Positions 49,822 to 58,654 of a DNA stretch of 64,000 nt are shown here, piece by piece. Made by a program: the position numbers and the translations under genes. The notes under the pieces were generated by a model. It saw nothing but the letters and a program-made list of their open reading frames with translations. It had not been told where the DNA came from and searched no databases. Position 1 is the first letter of the stretch. Every line of letters begins with the position of its first letter. The stretch is from CAYNNQ01 sp051748085 (GTDB taxonomy: Bacteria > Desulfobacterota > Desulfovibrionia > Desulfovibrionales > Desulfonatronovibrionaceae). Where the stretch lies: the NCBI GenBank assembly GCA_051748085.1, contig JBNJHA010000005.1, positions 1 to 64,000 of the forward strand. Reading direction: 5' to 3'.

Positions 49822-50592
49822 TCAAAACATAAGCGCGGTCATCACATAATCACTCATCAAAATCAAAACAGAAGCCATGACCACCGCTTGAGTAGTGGCT
49901 TTTCCAACGCCCTCGGCTCCGCCGCTGGTATAAAATCCTTTGTAGCAACCGATCAACGCCAAAAGAAGGCCGAAGAACGCGGCTTTTACCAGTCCGTTAT
50001 ATATATCTTCCACTTCCAGGAATTCATAAATCTTGTTCATAAACAGGCCGCCGTTTATGCCCAGAAGCTTTACCCCGACCAGATATCCACCGAATATCCC
50101 TATAAAATCACTGATTACGGTAAGCAGCGGCAAAACAACAACAGCGGCCAGAATACGCGGGACAACCAGATACTGTACCGGGCTTATGGCCATCACGGTA
50201 AGGGCGTCCACCTGCTCCGTGACCCGCATTGTTCCAAGTTCCGCGGCAATAGAGGAACCCGCCCGGCCGGTGACCATAAGCGCGGTTATCACCGGACCGA
50301 GTTCGCGGGTCATTGACAGGGCCACGGTCGCCCCGACCAGGCTTTCCGCGGAAAACATACTGAACGCGTAGAAGGTCTGTAAAGCCAGGACCATGCCGGT
50401 GAACAGCCCGGTCAAACCGACCACGAAAATGGAATGAAAACCTATGAATTCCATCTGCTTGAAAAAAAGACGCCAGCGGAAAGGTGGACGAAACAGCCAG
50501 TAGCAAGCGCTCGCGAACAAGAGCACTATCTGTCCCATCTCGGTCAACAATCCGAGCGTTTTTCTTCCCAGCCAGCCGAAAAAATTTAGCAT
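49822..50592 (-). CDS. mlaE: Mla-type ABC transporter permease MlaE
   Basis: 256-residue inner-membrane permease of the MlaE/YrbE family with five or six membrane segments. Typical regions are KQMEFIGFHSIFVVGLTGLF, GMVLALQTFYAFSMFSAES, SMTRELGPVITALMVTGRAGSS, AAELGTMRVTEQVDALTVM and VKAAFFGLLLALIGCYKGF. With MlaF and MlaD it moves phospholipids between the inner membrane and periplasm. MlaB and MlaC or MlaA are not seen. Start is preceded only by GACGGGAATTTGA. Confidence 0.93.
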   Translation of the reverse strand: MLNFFGWLGRKTLGLLTEMGQIVLLFASACYWLFRPPFRWRLFFKQMEFIGFHSIFVVGLTGLFTGMVLALQTFYAFSMFSAESLVGATVALSMTRELGPVITALMVTGRAGSSIAAELGTMRVTEQVDALTVMAISPVQYLVVPRILAAVVVLPLLTVISDFIGIFGGYLVGVKLLGINGGLFMNKIYEFLEVEDIYNGLVKAAFFGLLLALIGCYKGFYTSGGAEGVGKATTQAVVMASVLILMSDYVMTALMF

Positions 50593-50677
50593 TCAAATTC
50601 CCGTCGAATTACAGTAAAACGCCTGTCCGCCGGAGCTGAACAACATGCGCACACTTTGGACAATGTTAAGAGACCGC

Positions 50678-50718
50678 ATAACCGTTCAGCACACGCAAAA
50701 AATCTGCTGAACAGATAC
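50678..50718 (+). repeat. minimal hairpin form of dispersed repeat
   Basis: ATAACCGTTCAGCACACGCA and TGCTGAACAGATAC pair as a ten-base stem with small mismatches. Located between mlaE and the CHASE2 cyclase end. Confidence 0.75.
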
Positions 50719-50728
50719 GGGACCGATT

Positions 50729-52948
50729 TTATTTTGTGCTGAAAATATAAACTCCCGTCCATTCTTCCGGGGGAGAGGCAATTAATTCCTCCAGCCTGCG
50801 CGCGTATACCTTGAGCACCGGATCTTCCGGGTTGTCCTGCATAAGCCGGGCACATACTTCCCGGGAGTTTACGAATTGCCCCTTGCGGTACATCTCTACC
50901 ATTTGTTCGTATTCATCCAGATAGCCCAGCGGACAGGGCATGCTTTTTTCCGCTAAAAGTTCAAATATGGCCACTGCCTTGTCCCTGCCTTTGACCTGAA
51001 CCAGGTCCAGACTGCGGAACCAGAAGCCTTCCAAAGCCTGATTGCGGGTATATTCGCTGACAATCAGCCGGGTGCCGTATTGTTTGTTCAGACCTTCCAG
51101 CCTGGAAGCCAGATTCACATGATCGCCCATGACCGTGTAATCGAATCTGTCTTCCGAACCCATATTCCCGGCAACCATTTCACCCGTGTTTATTCCCACT
51201 CCGATATCCAGAGGTTTTCCAAGGGATTCTTCCCATTCCTTATTGAATTCCTTCAACTCTCGAACCATAAGCAGCCCGGAAAGGCAAGCCTGCGCGGAAT
51301 GATCCTTAAAATGCAGCGGAGCGCCGAAAACGGCCATTATCGCGTCTCCGATATATTTATCAAGCAGACCGCGCCGCTGGGTAATGATCTTGGTCATGCG
51401 CGTCAAATAGGCGTTGAGCAGACGAACCAGCTGTCCCGGTTCCAATCCCTCGGAAATGGAGGTAAACCCGCGGATATCCGAAAACAAAACGGTAAGCTCC
51501 TGCTTTTCCCCGCCCAGGCATAAACGCTCCGGATTGGCCACCACCTGCTGGACCACATTGGGATCCAGATATTTGCTGAATGCCTTGCGTATGCGCCGTT
51601 TCTGCCGGTCGGCGAACATAAAGCGATAGACATTGAGCGCCAGATAATTACAGCCGAGGGCCAGCAGGGGATAAACCATGCTTACCCAGTATCGGCCGGC
51701 TGCGAGCAGATAATAGTTTCCGATGATATATCCCGCTCCGGCCGCGGCAAATCCGGCCAGGGACAAAAAAGGGCTCAAGCGCCATAAAAAAATTAAACAA
51801 AACAGACCCAGAACCCAAATAGCCGCCAGGTCGAAAAGCGGGGCCCACGCCGGCCGGCTGATAAAGTCGCCGGCCAGGATCTGATCCAGTGCCGTGGCTT
51901 GAATCTCAAGCCCGGGATAGGCCACTCCCACCGGAGTGACCCGCAAATCATATACGCCGGGCGCGGTGACTCCGAGCAGGACATATTTGTCTTTGAGTTC
52001 ATTTTCAGCAAAATTTTTTGTAAAAAGCTTCCAGGCTGGATAAGTCGGAATGCTTCCGGCCGGACCCCGAAAATCCAGAAGCATATAACCGCGTTCATCG
52101 CTGGGGACAAAAAAATCGCCCACCCGGACTCCTATCATTCCGGAGGAAGAAAGCATAAGCGATGCTATCTCGGAGCTGTCGGAAAGCCGGGCCAGACCGG
52201 CCGCGAGCGGCGCGAAATATTTGCCGCCATGGTCTATGGCCAGAGGATAACGCCTTATAGTCCCGTCCATATCCGGAATAACGTTGAAATATGCCTGTTC
52301 TCCCGAGGCCCTGGCCAGCAGCGGGATATTGGTCCTGGCCTTGTAGCCGCGCGGAAGTTTCAGCGCAACGTTTTTGTCTTTCCCCACAAATCTCTGCACC
52401 GGATACTGGACAGCGCTCTGCAGGGTGTCCCGCCCTTTTTCCGCTCCGGGGTCGAGATTGAAATAATACCCAAGAACCTGCGGACTGCGGGCGGAAGCCA
52501 GGGTCCTGGCCAGCAGCAGATCAGGGTTCGTTTTTGCAAGCCGTTTTTTTATATACGCGGCCAATTCCGGATTGGGCAAAAGTCCGAGTTCTTCGGCATT
52601 TTTCGCCAAATTTATCAGCTCGTCTCCAGCCGGACTTTCCTGGGGGTCAAAAAAACTGATGTCAAAACCGAGTGCTTTTGGCCCGCAGGCATCTATTTCG
52701 CGGACCAGATCGGCCATTACCTCCCTGGACCAGGGCCAGCGTCCGACCGTCTCCAGACTTTTTTCGTCGATGGCAATCAGGGCAACACGGTCGGAGACAG
52801 GAATTTGCCCCCGGGCTTCCAGGCGCAGATCATAGGCCTTCAATTCCATAACGCGTAAAAAATCGGGACTCCATAGATAGGACCAGCATACGGCCACGGT
52901 AATGCACAAGGCGATCAGAACCGGGGGCAACCATTTAAATTTATTCAT
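50729..52948 (-). CDS. CHASE2-domain class III adenylate/guanylate cyclase
   Basis: 739-residue inner-membrane signalling enzyme. A signal-anchor helix near the start, then a periplasmic CHASE2 sensor (about 40-330; VALIAIDEKSLETVGRWPWSR, KALGFDISFFDPQ, DKYVLLGVTAPGVYDLRVTPV), three membrane helices, and a cytoplasmic class III cyclase domain (about 480-670) with VLFSDIRGFTSISEG (metal D), LLDKYIGDAIMAVFGAP (second metal D) and DYTVMGDHVNLASRLEGLN. It would make cAMP or cGMP. Start follows GAGGAGGATCGGG and overlaps the TonB-like gene by eight bases. Confidence 0.9.
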   Translation of the reverse strand: MNKFKWLPPVLIALCITVAVCWSYLWSPDFLRVMELKAYDLRLEARGQIPVSDRVALIAIDEKSLETVGRWPWSREVMADLVREIDACGPKALGFDISFFDPQESPAGDELINLAKNAEELGLLPNPELAAYIKKRLAKTNPDLLLARTLASARSPQVLGYYFNLDPGAEKGRDTLQSAVQYPVQRFVGKDKNVALKLPRGYKARTNIPLLARASGEQAYFNVIPDMDGTIRRYPLAIDHGGKYFAPLAAGLARLSDSSEIASLMLSSSGMIGVRVGDFFVPSDERGYMLLDFRGPAGSIPTYPAWKLFTKNFAENELKDKYVLLGVTAPGVYDLRVTPVGVAYPGLEIQATALDQILAGDFISRPAWAPLFDLAAIWVLGLFCLIFLWRLSPFLSLAGFAAAGAGYIIGNYYLLAAGRYWVSMVYPLLALGCNYLALNVYRFMFADRQKRRIRKAFSKYLDPNVVQQVVANPERLCLGGEKQELTVLFSDIRGFTSISEGLEPGQLVRLLNAYLTRMTKIITQRRGLLDKYIGDAIMAVFGAPLHFKDHSAQACLSGLLMVRELKEFNKEWEESLGKPLDIGVGINTGEMVAGNMGSEDRFDYTVMGDHVNLASRLEGLNKQYGTRLIVSEYTRNQALEGFWFRSLDLVQVKGRDKAVAIFELLAEKSMPCPLGYLDEYEQMVEMYRKGQFVNSREVCARLMQDNPEDPVLKVYARRLEELIASPPEEWTGVYIFSTK

Positions 52949-53567
52949 CCCGATCCTCCTCAGCCAGATTGGCCCGCACACGAAATTCACATTCAAACCA
53001 GTCCGAAGATCCGAGCGCGGAATCAACCAGCCTGATCCCCATAAGCTCGCGCATGAATTCGCGCAAAAACAACCTGAAATCTGTGCCGCCGCTCATTTGC
53101 CGGACATAATAATCCGTCAGGCATCCATTACCGCCAGTTTTAAAAACAACCACCGCGAAACCGGGTGCAGCCGGCGCGGCTTTCCGCCAAACCCGCATCA
53201 CTCCTTTTTTATAGCCGCGCAACCGGGCTTCAAGCTTCGGGTCGTCCAGGCTGAGTCTGTCCCGGCCGGGAGCATTTGATCCGTCCTGCAATGCCGAGCG
53301 GGCGGCCAGCCTGGGAACGCGCGGCTCTTTATTCTTATTACTTTCCCGGGCGATTTCCCTGCGCAATTTATGCATGTTTTCCAGTTCCAGGACCAAATCC
53401 TGCTTGGGTCTATCAAGCGCATTATCGCGGGCAATATCTTTGCGCGGTCCCCAGCAGGCCATTGCCAGGGAGAGCATGAAAAAATGAACCGCCAGGGAAC
53501 TGGCCAGCCCCAGAAGCAAAAACTGCCTGTTGCGCTTTTTATCATGCCCGTATTTTCGATAATTCAT
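52941..53567 (-). CDS. TonB-like periplasmic protein, membrane anchored
   Basis: 208 residues: basic N terminus (KKRNRQ), one membrane helix (FLLLGLASSLAVHFFMLSLAM), a charged periplasmic linker, and a C-terminal 100 residues with RLRGYKKGVMRVWRKAAPAAPG and FAVVVFKTGGNGCLTDYYV that resemble the TonB/TolA C-terminal pattern (YxxxVxxxWxxP then fxVxxxGxv). It may link the inner and outer membrane or be a paralogue without energy function. Overlaps the cyclase start by eight bases, so both are coupled. No ExbBD seen nearby. Confidence 0.7.
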   Translation of the reverse strand: MNYRKYGHDKKRNRQFLLLGLASSLAVHFFMLSLAMACWGPRKDIARDNALDRPKQDLVLELENMHKLRREIARESNKNKEPRVPRLAARSALQDGSNAPGRDRLSLDDPKLEARLRGYKKGVMRVWRKAAPAAPGFAVVVFKTGGNGCLTDYYVRQMSGGTDFRLFLREFMRELMGIRLVDSALGSSDWFECEFRVRANLAEEDRDE

Positions 53568-53658
53568 TTCTTGCCTGTTTTGCCGCCAAACAAAAAATCC
53601 ATTTCCTCCGCCGGAGAACCGAAAATCAACCCCCGATTCGTTAAAGCGGCCTAAAAAT

Positions 53659-54261
53659 TCATTTTCTTCCGTTCCCTTTTGTCCACCAGTTATGATCAGC
53701 CAGGTTGAACCACCACTCGGAAGAATGGGTATTCAGGACTTGTCTGCCCAGGTTTTTTCCGCTTTCCGTGCGCAGTCTTTCCATCGCGCAGTCCAGCCAT
53801 TTTGCAGCCGCGCCATTGCCCGAATCCAATTGTTCCTTTAATTCAAATATAAAATCAAGCTGGTCCGCGTCCTGGGCCAATTTTGCCTCCAGACTGGCCG
53901 CGTCTTCGAGCTCCTCGAACAATTCCGAGACCTCGGACCCGATACCGGTGCCGGCAAGACAATCATTCAGGGCCTGTTTTTGGTTCGAGGCATTATACAT
54001 GCGGTTGACATAGTTGAAGTCTCCGGTCCTGGCTTCATGCATATCATGAAACAGACACATGAGCATGGTTTTATAACGGTCGGCGCCGTTTATTGCGGCC
54101 AGGACAAAACCCATGACCGCCGTGCGGAATGAATGTTCGGCCACATTTTCCTTTCCGCTTCCCAGAAATTGATACCCGGTCCGGGGCGTTTTTTTTAGCA
54201 TGCCGACTTCAAAGAAAAAATCAGTCAGACATTTCCAGTCGATACTTTTTTTTTCGTCCAT
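53659..54261 (-). CDS. HD-domain hydrolase (YfbR/HDDC2-like)
   Basis: 200-residue metal-dependent phosphohydrolase. HD motifs are NVAEHSFRTAVMGF (first His), CLFHDMHEARTGD (HD plus catalytic residues) and AQDADQLDFIFE (last Asp). This spacing fits the HD_3 group including 5'-deoxynucleotidase YfbR and HDDC2, which remove phosphate from nucleoside monophosphates. It follows argJ by six bases on the same strand, likely cotranscribed. Substrate inferred from family only. Confidence 0.87.
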   Translation of the reverse strand: MDEKKSIDWKCLTDFFFEVGMLKKTPRTGYQFLGSGKENVAEHSFRTAVMGFVLAAINGADRYKTMLMCLFHDMHEARTGDFNYVNRMYNASNQKQALNDCLAGTGIGSEVSELFEELEDAASLEAKLAQDADQLDFIFELKEQLDSGNGAAAKWLDCAMERLRTESGKNLGRQVLNTHSSEWWFNLADHNWWTKGNGRK

Positions 54262-54267
54262 GTTCCC

Positions 54268-55452
54268 TCAAGTCCTGTACTCTGCGTTTATGCTCACGTA
54301 TTCATGACTCAAATCCGAGGTTTTAAGACTATATTCGCCCGGACCGGATCCCAGCTGGACATCAATATGCACATCTGAGGCCCGTAAAAAGCGGGAAAAA
54401 ACTGCGTCTATATCCATTTCCGCGGGCCGTCCGCGCTCAAAAACACACAGGGAGCCGATAGAAACCCGAACTTCTTCCGTGTCGAAATCCGCTCCGCTCC
54501 GGCCCAATGCAGCCACGATCCGTCCCCAATTAGGATCATTTCCATAAAGGGCCGTCTTGACCAGGGGCGAATTGCCCACTGCCCTGGCGGCCAATTGGGC
54601 TTCCCGGGCGTCCCTGCCGCCGAAAACATTGACATGAACAACCTTTGTTCCGCCCTCGGCATCCTGGACTATCTGATAGGCCAGATCCTGGCAGACCTGC
54701 CTCAAGGCGGAATAAAACTCCTGATTGTCCCGGCCGCCTATTTCCCCGCCTCCGGAACCGTTGGCCAGGGCCAGAACACAATCATTGGTGCTTGTGTCCC
54801 CGTCAACGGTTATGGCGTTGAAACTTTCCCGCACCGCGGACTTGAGCATTTCCTGCCACAAATCCGGGGATATCCGGGCATCGCACAGGATAAAAGCAAG
54901 CATTGTGGCCATGTCCGGGCAAATCATGCCCGCCCCTTTGGCCAGCCCCATGATCCGGACATGTTCTCCGGGTACTTTGAGCTGCGCCGCGGAAATTTTG
55001 GGGAATTTGTCCGTGGTCATAATCGCCTTGGCCGCGTCCACAGGTGATGAGCATCCAACTTTCCCGGCCAGTCCCGGCAGAGCCTGGCGCAAAGTATCCA
55101 TGGGCATCGGCTCCCCGATCACTCCGGTTGACGCCGGAAGTATGGCCTGCTCTTCAATGGACAATTCCGCGGCAAGCAGATCCAGGCTCTTTCTGCAATC
55201 CATTATGCCCTGTTCTCCGGTACAGGCATTGGCCTGACCGGAATTGATAAAAAGGGCCTGCACCGGAAACATGCTGGCAATTCTTTCCCGGGCGACAATG
55301 ACCGGAGCGGCCTTGAACCGGTTTTGGGTAAATACGCCGGCTGCCGCCGCGGGAACATCGCTATAGACCAGGGCCAGGTCATTGCGCCCCTTGTAGCGCA
55401 AACCGCCGGGATACGCAGCAAATTTATACCCCCTGGGAATCTTTAGTCTCAT
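54268..55452 (-). CDS. argJ: bifunctional glutamate N-acetyltransferase/amino-acid acetyltransferase
   Basis: 394-residue enzyme of the cyclic arginine pathway that transfers acetyl from N-acetylornithine to glutamate, and in bifunctional forms also uses acetyl-CoA. It is autocleaved before the threonine in KGAGMICPDMATMLAFI. Other features: VFTQNRFKAAPVIVAR, INSGQANACTG, LPASTGVIGEPM, TVDGDTSTNDCVL and YGNDPNWGRIVAALG. Length is normal. Start preceded by GAGATGAGA-type purines only. A type A repeat lies upstream; secA is the neighbour beyond that. Confidence 0.94.
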   Translation of the reverse strand: MRLKIPRGYKFAAYPGGLRYKGRNDLALVYSDVPAAAAGVFTQNRFKAAPVIVARERIASMFPVQALFINSGQANACTGEQGIMDCRKSLDLLAAELSIEEQAILPASTGVIGEPMPMDTLRQALPGLAGKVGCSSPVDAAKAIMTTDKFPKISAAQLKVPGEHVRIMGLAKGAGMICPDMATMLAFILCDARISPDLWQEMLKSAVRESFNAITVDGDTSTNDCVLALANGSGGGEIGGRDNQEFYSALRQVCQDLAYQIVQDAEGGTKVVHVNVFGGRDAREAQLAARAVGNSPLVKTALYGNDPNWGRIVAALGRSGADFDTEEVRVSIGSLCVFERGRPAEMDIDAVFSRFLRASDVHIDVQLGSGPGEYSLKTSDLSHEYVSINAEYRT

Positions 55453-55513
55453 CTCAACCTCCGCTTATATTCTTCATCGTCCGGCATCCGCTGTGCCCTG
55501 TCCAGCTTATTTC

Positions 55514-55820
55514 TGGTTCCCCGACGTGGCGCAGGGATTTTATTCGAGTGATCCTTTCTGATGTTCCTGACGAAAGGTTTGCATATTTTCCTGCCCTCGC
55601 CAAAAGGGGGAAAGCGGACCGCGGGACGGAACACAAACATAAGCTTTCAAACCAATTGGCATTGCCGATAACAAAAACTGCCTTCCCCTGGAACCAGCGA
55701 AGCCGAAGGGGGCAAGCATCCCCCTTTGGCGGGATTTAGAAAATACAGAACCGCAAGTTCGGCAGCAAAAGGATCAGGAGAATAACTCGCAGGAAAATCC
55801 ATGCATGCCGTCAAAGAGCC
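55514..55820 (+). repeat. long dispersed repeat, type A, copy 3
   Basis: Over 300 bases closely matching 6742-7071 and 16453-16778, including TATTCGAGTGATCCTTTCTG, AAAAGGGGGAAAGCGGACCG, CATAAGCTTTCAAACCAATT, and GGATCAGGAGAATAACTCGC. It ends at AAGAGCC without the AATTTGGTGAACAG tail; a separate mini-hairpin follows 49 bases later. It fills most of the 471 bases between argJ and secA, where I see no gene. Confidence 0.85.
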
Positions 55821-55868
55821 TTATTTTTTATCAATGGAGATCCTGGTGACTTCAATCCGGATTTTTTT

Positions 55869-55906
55869 GTAACTATTCACTATATAAAAAAATAGTGAAC
55901 AGATAC
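55869..55906 (+). repeat. minimal hairpin form of dispersed repeat
   Basis: 38 bases: GTAACTATTCACTA, ten A/T bases, TAGTGAACAGATAC; arms pair at 12 of 14 positions. It lies 18 bases past the secA stop and could work as a 3' hairpin of the secA mRNA. Confidence 0.85.
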
Positions 55907-55923
55907 TTTTTTACGAATGCAAA

Positions 55924-58437
55924 CTATTTTCCGCAGCATTTCTTATATTTTTTGCCGCTTCCGCACGGGCAGGGATCATTACGCCCGACCTTGGGCGATT
56001 TGCGCTTCACCGTTTCCGGCTTTGCCGACCCGGTTCCATCTCCGCCCCCGGCATACTGCAGGTTCGCCTGCTCCTCATGTTTGAATTCATGCTCGGCAGG
56101 AGCGGCCTTGATCCTTATCCGGCACAAATCGCGCAAAGTACTTTCCTTGATCCTTACCAGGAGTTCCTGGAAAAGATCAAAACCCTCGCGTTTGTATTCC
56201 TGCTTCGGGTCTTTCTGGCCATATCCACGCAGCCCGATGCCCTCCTTCAGATGGTCCATATTCAGCAAATGTTCTTTCCAGTTCCGGTCCAGGTTCTCCA
56301 GAAGGAAAAAACGGACTATTTCGTGATAATAGTCTCCGGAATCGGCTTTCAAGCTTTCCAGTCTGCTTCGGACCTGCTTTCCGGCCTCTTCACGGGGTAT
56401 GAGTTCCTTTTCCAGCGCCGCCCGGTCCAGATTAAAAACTTCTTCCAGCCTGGCCGCGACTATTTGCCGCGTTTCAGTCTCCGGGCCGTCTTTTCCGGCT
56501 TCGTCCACCGGCGCAAATATATCAGCGAGAATATCCTCGATAAATTCATCCAGGAGGTCAATCAGATCGTCCGCCTGCATGATTTCCTTGCGTTGGGAAT
56601 AAATGACTTCCCTTTGCTGATTCATTACATCGTCGTATTCCAGAAGCTGTTTTCGAATTTCAAAATTATGGCCCTCGACCCGTCTTTGCGCGTTCTCGAT
56701 TGCCCGGGAAATCATCTTGTTTTCAATGGCCTGGCCATCTTCCATGCCCATTTTATCCATGAGCCCGGAAATGCGCTCCGAACCGAAAAGCCGCAGGAGA
56801 TCATCGTCCAAAGCCAGATAAAAACGCGATGAGCCGGGATCGCCCTGCCGGCCGGAACGTCCCCGGAGCTGATTGTCGATACGCCGGCTTTCGTGACGTT
56901 CTGTTCCCAGAATATGTAATCCCCCCAGCTCCCGGACTCCTTCTCCCAGAACTATATCCGTTCCGCGCCCGGCCATGTTGGTGGCAATGGTCACCCTTCC
57001 TTTTTCACCGGCCTCGGCCACGATCTGCGCTTCCTTTTCGTGATGCTTGGCGTTTAACACCTCATGCGGAACTTTCATTTTCTTGAGCATCCAGGAAAGC
57101 TTTTCCGAATTCTCGATTGAAGTGGTTCCGACCAGCACCGGCTGTCCCTTTTGATACAAATCGCGCAAATCCTGGGCAATGGCCTGGAATTTTTCTTCCT
57201 GGGTGCGGAGGACCACGTCCGGAAAATCCTTGCGGATCATTGTCTCGTGCGTGGGAATAACAGACACGTCCAGATTATATATCTGCTTGAACTCCACTGC
57301 TTCCGTGTCAGCGGTCCCGGTCATGCCGGCCAGCTTGTCGTACATGCGGAAATAATTCTGAAATGTGATCGAGGCCAGGGTCTGATTTTCGGATTCGACC
57401 TTGACCTTTTCCTTGGCTTCCAAAGCCTGATGCAGGCCTTCGCTGAAACGGCGGCCGGGCATCAGGCGCCCGGTGAATTCATCAACGATAATCACCTGCC
57501 CGTCCTTGACTATATAGTCCTTGTCCCGGGTAAAAAGATAATGCGCCTTGAGTCCCTGCAGGATATGGTGCTGGTAGTTAATATTTTTGGGATCGAACAG
57601 ATTGTCGATCTGGAGGATATCTTCGCACTTCTGCACGCCTTCATCGGTAAGGGCCACGCTCTTGGCCTTTTCGTCAATAGTAAAATCCTCATCGCGTTTA
57701 AGGCCGGGAATTATGCGGTCAATCTCGGAATACATGGAAGTGTTCTCATCCGAGGGTCCGGAGATGATAAGCGGAGTCCGGGCTTCGTCAATCAGGATCG
57801 AATCGACCTCGTCCACGATGGCGTAGTGCAATTCCCTTTGCGCGAGCTGCTCGGCATAAAACTTCATGTTGTCCCGCAGATAATCAAAGCCGAACTCATT
57901 ATTGGTGCCGTAGGTGATATCCGAGGCATAAGCAGTCTTGCGCTGGTCATCGTCCATTTCATTGGTTACAACGCCGACAGTGAGCCCCAGAAAATTGTAC
58001 ACCTTGCCCATCCACTCCGCGTCGCGGCTGGCAAGGTAGTCATTGACCGTGACCACATGCACGCCCTTGCCGCTAAGCGCGTTCAGAACCACGGGCAATG
58101 TTGCCACCAGGGTTTTACCCTCACCGGTTTTCATTTCGGCGATCATGCCCTTATGCAGCACGATTCCGCCAACCAGCTGCTCGTCAAAATGGCGCAGACC
58201 CAGGGTACGCCTGGAGGCTTCCCGGACCAATGCGAATACTTCCGGCAAAAGCGGATCAATCTCGCCTCCGTTTTTCAGCTGATTCTGCCATTGCTGCACC
58301 TTATCACGCAGTTGATCATCGGTGAGCCCTTCCATTTGCGGCTCAAAGGCGTTTATGGTCTGAACGGTGCCCTTGAGTTTTTTCAGATAACGCTCATTCT
58401 TGGTCCCGAAAACTCTCTTTACCACATAAGATATCAT
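55924..58437 (-). CDS. secA: preprotein translocase ATPase SecA
   Basis: 837-residue motor of the Sec export pathway. Walker A MKTGEGKT at 102-109, VDEVDSILIDEARTPLIISG as the DEAD region, the preprotein cross-linking domain, FRMYDKLAGMTGTADTEA, VTIATNMAGRGTDIVLG, QLRGRSGRQGDPGSSRFYLALDDDL and a C-terminal zinc segment PCPCGSGKKYKKCCG that binds SecB. Full length. Start at 58437 follows ATGAGGTTATTG; a codon 12 bases upstream in frame is less likely. Neighbours argJ and YcaO are unrelated. Confidence 0.97.
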   Translation of the reverse strand: MISYVVKRVFGTKNERYLKKLKGTVQTINAFEPQMEGLTDDQLRDKVQQWQNQLKNGGEIDPLLPEVFALVREASRRTLGLRHFDEQLVGGIVLHKGMIAEMKTGEGKTLVATLPVVLNALSGKGVHVVTVNDYLASRDAEWMGKVYNFLGLTVGVVTNEMDDDQRKTAYASDITYGTNNEFGFDYLRDNMKFYAEQLAQRELHYAIVDEVDSILIDEARTPLIISGPSDENTSMYSEIDRIIPGLKRDEDFTIDEKAKSVALTDEGVQKCEDILQIDNLFDPKNINYQHHILQGLKAHYLFTRDKDYIVKDGQVIIVDEFTGRLMPGRRFSEGLHQALEAKEKVKVESENQTLASITFQNYFRMYDKLAGMTGTADTEAVEFKQIYNLDVSVIPTHETMIRKDFPDVVLRTQEEKFQAIAQDLRDLYQKGQPVLVGTTSIENSEKLSWMLKKMKVPHEVLNAKHHEKEAQIVAEAGEKGRVTIATNMAGRGTDIVLGEGVRELGGLHILGTERHESRRIDNQLRGRSGRQGDPGSSRFYLALDDDLLRLFGSERISGLMDKMGMEDGQAIENKMISRAIENAQRRVEGHNFEIRKQLLEYDDVMNQQREVIYSQRKEIMQADDLIDLLDEFIEDILADIFAPVDEAGKDGPETETRQIVAARLEEVFNLDRAALEKELIPREEAGKQVRSRLESLKADSGDYYHEIVRFFLLENLDRNWKEHLLNMDHLKEGIGLRGYGQKDPKQEYKREGFDLFQELLVRIKESTLRDLCRIRIKAAPAEHEFKHEEQANLQYAGGGDGTGSAKPETVKRKSPKVGRNDPCPCGSGKKYKKCCGK

Positions 58438-58466
58438 CAATAACCTCATTTAATGCTTATCGGATC

Positions 58467-58653
58467 GTAATATATTGTTCAGTTTCCAATCCGGTAATTT
58501 TTGACTTTCCGGATAAGCACTGCACGGGCTGTCTGCCGGCAGGCTCCATGATCCTTGTCAAACCGGGCGGCGGCGGATATTGATCTCTTGCCGCATTGAT
58601 TTTTTCCTGCAAACGCAGATCTTAACCCGCAAAAAATTTACTGAGCAGGTACC
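58467..58653 (+). repeat. degenerate dispersed repeat upstream of ycaO-like gene
   Basis: GTAATATATTGTTCAG on the left and AAAAAATTTACTGAGCAGGT on the right look like decayed ends of the repeat family; the interior does not match other copies. The right end overlaps the ribosome site of the YcaO gene (GAGCAGGT, one base from the ATG). Confidence 0.45.
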
Positions 58654-58654
58654 C

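Noticed and set aside
1362..58653. CRISPR array from the recurring short repeats
   Set aside because: Copies are scattered over 57 kb, differ in length, have inverted ends and no regular spacers; no cas genes.
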